64,000 bases of DNA, taken from the NCBI RefSeq assembly GCF_013911755.1, contig NZ_JACESP010000002.1, positions 124,001 to 188,000 on the forward strand. Reading direction: 5' to 3'. The notes below the pieces were generated by a model. It had not been told where the DNA came from. It searched no databases and saw only the letters and a list, made by a program, of their open reading frames with translations. This stretch comes from Sphingosinicella sp. Its GTDB lineage: Bacteria; Pseudomonadota; Alphaproteobacteria; Sphingomonadales; Sphingomonadaceae. Numbering within the stretch: position 1 is the stretch's first letter; every line of letters starts with the position of its first letter. Shown in pieces: positions 62,820 to 64,000 of the stretch. A program made the position numbers and the translations under genes.

Positions 62820-64000
62820 ATGATCAGTTTTTTCCGCAAGGCCCTCTCTTCCTGGATCGTCCTTGCCCTTCTGGGGCTCGTGCTCGTCGCGTTCATTGTC
62901 ACCGGCATCGGTGACCCGTTCGGCGGTGGCCCGGCGGCGAACACAGTGGTCGAGGTGGCCGGAGAGGATGTCACCGACGCGCAGCTTTCCAGCCAGTTCG
63001 ACCGGCAGCTCGCGACGATCCGGCAGGAACAACCGGGTATCACCGCGGCGCAGGCCGTGCGCGGCGGCATGCTGGAAGGCGTGCTTGAACGCCTGATCGG
63101 CTCGCAGGCACTCAGCGCGATGGGTGAAAAGCTGGGCCTCGGGCCGAGCAAGCGGCAGGTGGACGCCGAAATCGCCTCGATCGCGGCGTTCCGCGGACCC
63201 GACGGACGCTTTTCCGAGGACGTTTTCCGCCAGGCGATCAGCGCTCAGGGGTTGACCGAAGACATGGTGCGCCGCGAGATCGGCGGCGACGTCGTGCGCC
63301 GCCAGTTGCTCGGCCTCGTCGACTCGATCCCGATGACGCCCCGCAAGCTCGCCGAGCCGTTCACGGCCCTCCAGCTCGAGCAGCGCACGCTCGAGCTTGG
63401 CGCGATTCCGGCGCAGTCCTTCCCGGTGCCGACGCTCAGCGACGCGGACCTCGAGGCCTTCTACAAGAAGAACATCGCCAACTACACGGTGCCCGAACGC
63501 CGCCGCATCACCTATGCGCTGATCGACAGCGCCGAGATCGCGAAGACGGTGAAGGTGACCGACGCGGCGTTCGCCGACTACTACAAGCGCCACGCCAGCG
63601 AATTCGCCGCGAGCGAAACGCGGACGCTGCGTCAGGTGGTGGTGCAGGACAAGGCGCAGGCCGACACGATCGCGAAGCGGGCGAACGCCGGCGAGGACTT
63701 TGCCGCTGTCGCGAAGGATGTGGCGGGATATGGCGAAACCGACCTTGAACTCGGCACGCTTTCGAAGATCGCGCTTGCCGACCAGACCGCCGACGCCGTG
63801 GCGGACGCGGCGTTCAAAGCCGCATCGGGCAAGATCGCCGGGCCGGTGCAGAGCGAATTCGGCTGGCATGTCGTGCATGTCGACGCCGTCGTAACCAAGC
63901 CCGCGCGCACGCTCGCCGAAGTTAAGGACGAGATACGCCCTGCGGTCGAAACCGAACTTGCCGCGAACGCTGTCGCCGATATCGTGGAGAAGGCCGATGA
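62820..64000 (+). CDS. PpiD-like periplasmic peptidyl-prolyl isomerase chaperone (partial, cut by the window edge)
   Basis: From ATG 62820 the frame stays open to the window end (393 codons seen). It begins with a short cytoplasmic start and one membrane anchor (about residues 12-30, WIVLALLGLVLVAFIVTGI), then a SurA-like N-terminal domain (VVEVAGEDVTDAQLSSQFDRQL) and a parvulin-type PPIase domain near residues 240-360 (TLRQVVVQDKAQADTI, GPVQSEFGWHVVHV). PpiD assists proteins leaving the Sec channel. Divergent from tpiA; trpE/trpG are frequent downstream neighbours in the class but are not visible. Confidence 0.88.
   Translation, partial: MISFFRKALSSWIVLALLGLVLVAFIVTGIGDPFGGGPAANTVVEVAGEDVTDAQLSSQFDRQLATIRQEQPGITAAQAVRGGMLEGVLERLIGSQALSAMGEKLGLGPSKRQVDAEIASIAAFRGPDGRFSEDVFRQAISAQGLTEDMVRREIGGDVVRRQLLGLVDSIPMTPRKLAEPFTALQLEQRTLELGAIPAQSFPVPTLSDADLEAFYKKNIANYTVPERRRITYALIDSAEIAKTVKVTDAAFADYYKRHASEFAASETRTLRQVVVQDKAQADTIAKRANAGEDFAAVAKDVAGYGETDLELGTLSKIALADQTADAVADAAFKAASGKIAGPVQSEFGWHVVHVDAVVTKPARTLAEVKDEIRPAVETELAANAVADIVEKAD

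Overview
The window is a GC-rich, gene-dense piece of chromosome from an alphaproteobacterium, most likely a member of the Sphingomonadales. The evidence is the nifR3(dusB)-ntrB-ntrC order, an IspD-IspF fusion, a lipoyl domain on the pyruvate dehydrogenase E1 beta subunit, a short alphaproteobacterial-type ProS followed by LolC/E and LolD, DUF2336 and DUF4170 proteins, and an ornithine decarboxylase next to a deoxyhypusine-synthase homologue. The last pair fits sym-homospermidine, a polyamine typical of many Sphingomonas-type bacteria. I found no rRNA, tRNA, CRISPR array, insertion sequence or prophage. Nearly all genes are housekeeping genes packed with start/stop overlaps. The window begins inside ntrC and ends inside a ppiD-like gene.

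Layout. 1-6.7 kb: ntrC (partial), ntrB and dusB on the minus strand; divergent ispDF, a secreted unknown protein and pncC; then minus-strand lipA and a Coq10/RatA-type lipid-binding protein; then a beta carbonic anhydrase. 6.7-14 kb: a minus-strand central-carbon block eno, ftsB, pdhA, pdhB, pdhC, an AT-rich small membrane-protein gene apparently split by a 9-base A run, and lpdA. 14-19.4 kb: a three-gene DUF883/YqjE/DUF3618 membrane operon behind a promoter resembling the alphaproteobacterial general-stress sigma factor (EcfG) type; DUF2336; cytochrome c, MlaC, gamma carbonic anhydrase and DUF4170. 19.4-24.4 kb: carA-carB-greA-rhomboid. 24.5-32.5 kb: yqeY-dnaG-rpoD, an unknown helical protein, a MoxR ATPase plus VWA protein pair and a GNAT acetyltransferase. 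32.4-38 kb: a PQQ- and haem-containing alcohol dehydrogenase, glpK with a coupled small membrane protein, and divergent glpD. 38-44 kb: a threonine dehydratase-like enzyme, ornithine decarboxylase and the DHS homologue, then nnrD-rlmD. 44-48 kb: a putative lipoprotein ORF and a crotonase, N-formylglutamate amidohydrolase and ilvD operon. 48-55.5 kb: proS-lolC-lolD-GNAT-dnaE. 55.5-64 kb: an intergenic stretch that looks like a short RNA or small-protein transcription unit, an AraC regulator with divergent SDR, secG-pyrG, a methyltransferase, pldA, tpiA and ppiD.

The observations most worth following are (1) the low-GC small membrane-protein gene inserted in the pyruvate dehydrogenase operon and interrupted at a 9-A homopolymer, which could be a frameshifted gene, a slippage site or a sequencing error; (2) the 55.6-55.9 kb structured transcription unit with a 53-codon ORF and a good terminator; (3) the ornithine decarboxylase/DHS-homologue pair with mutually exclusive hairpins between the genes; (4) an EcfG-like promoter for the membrane-stress operon; and (5) five convergent gene pairs that share exactly four bases of stop codon. 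None of these can be proven from sequence alone.
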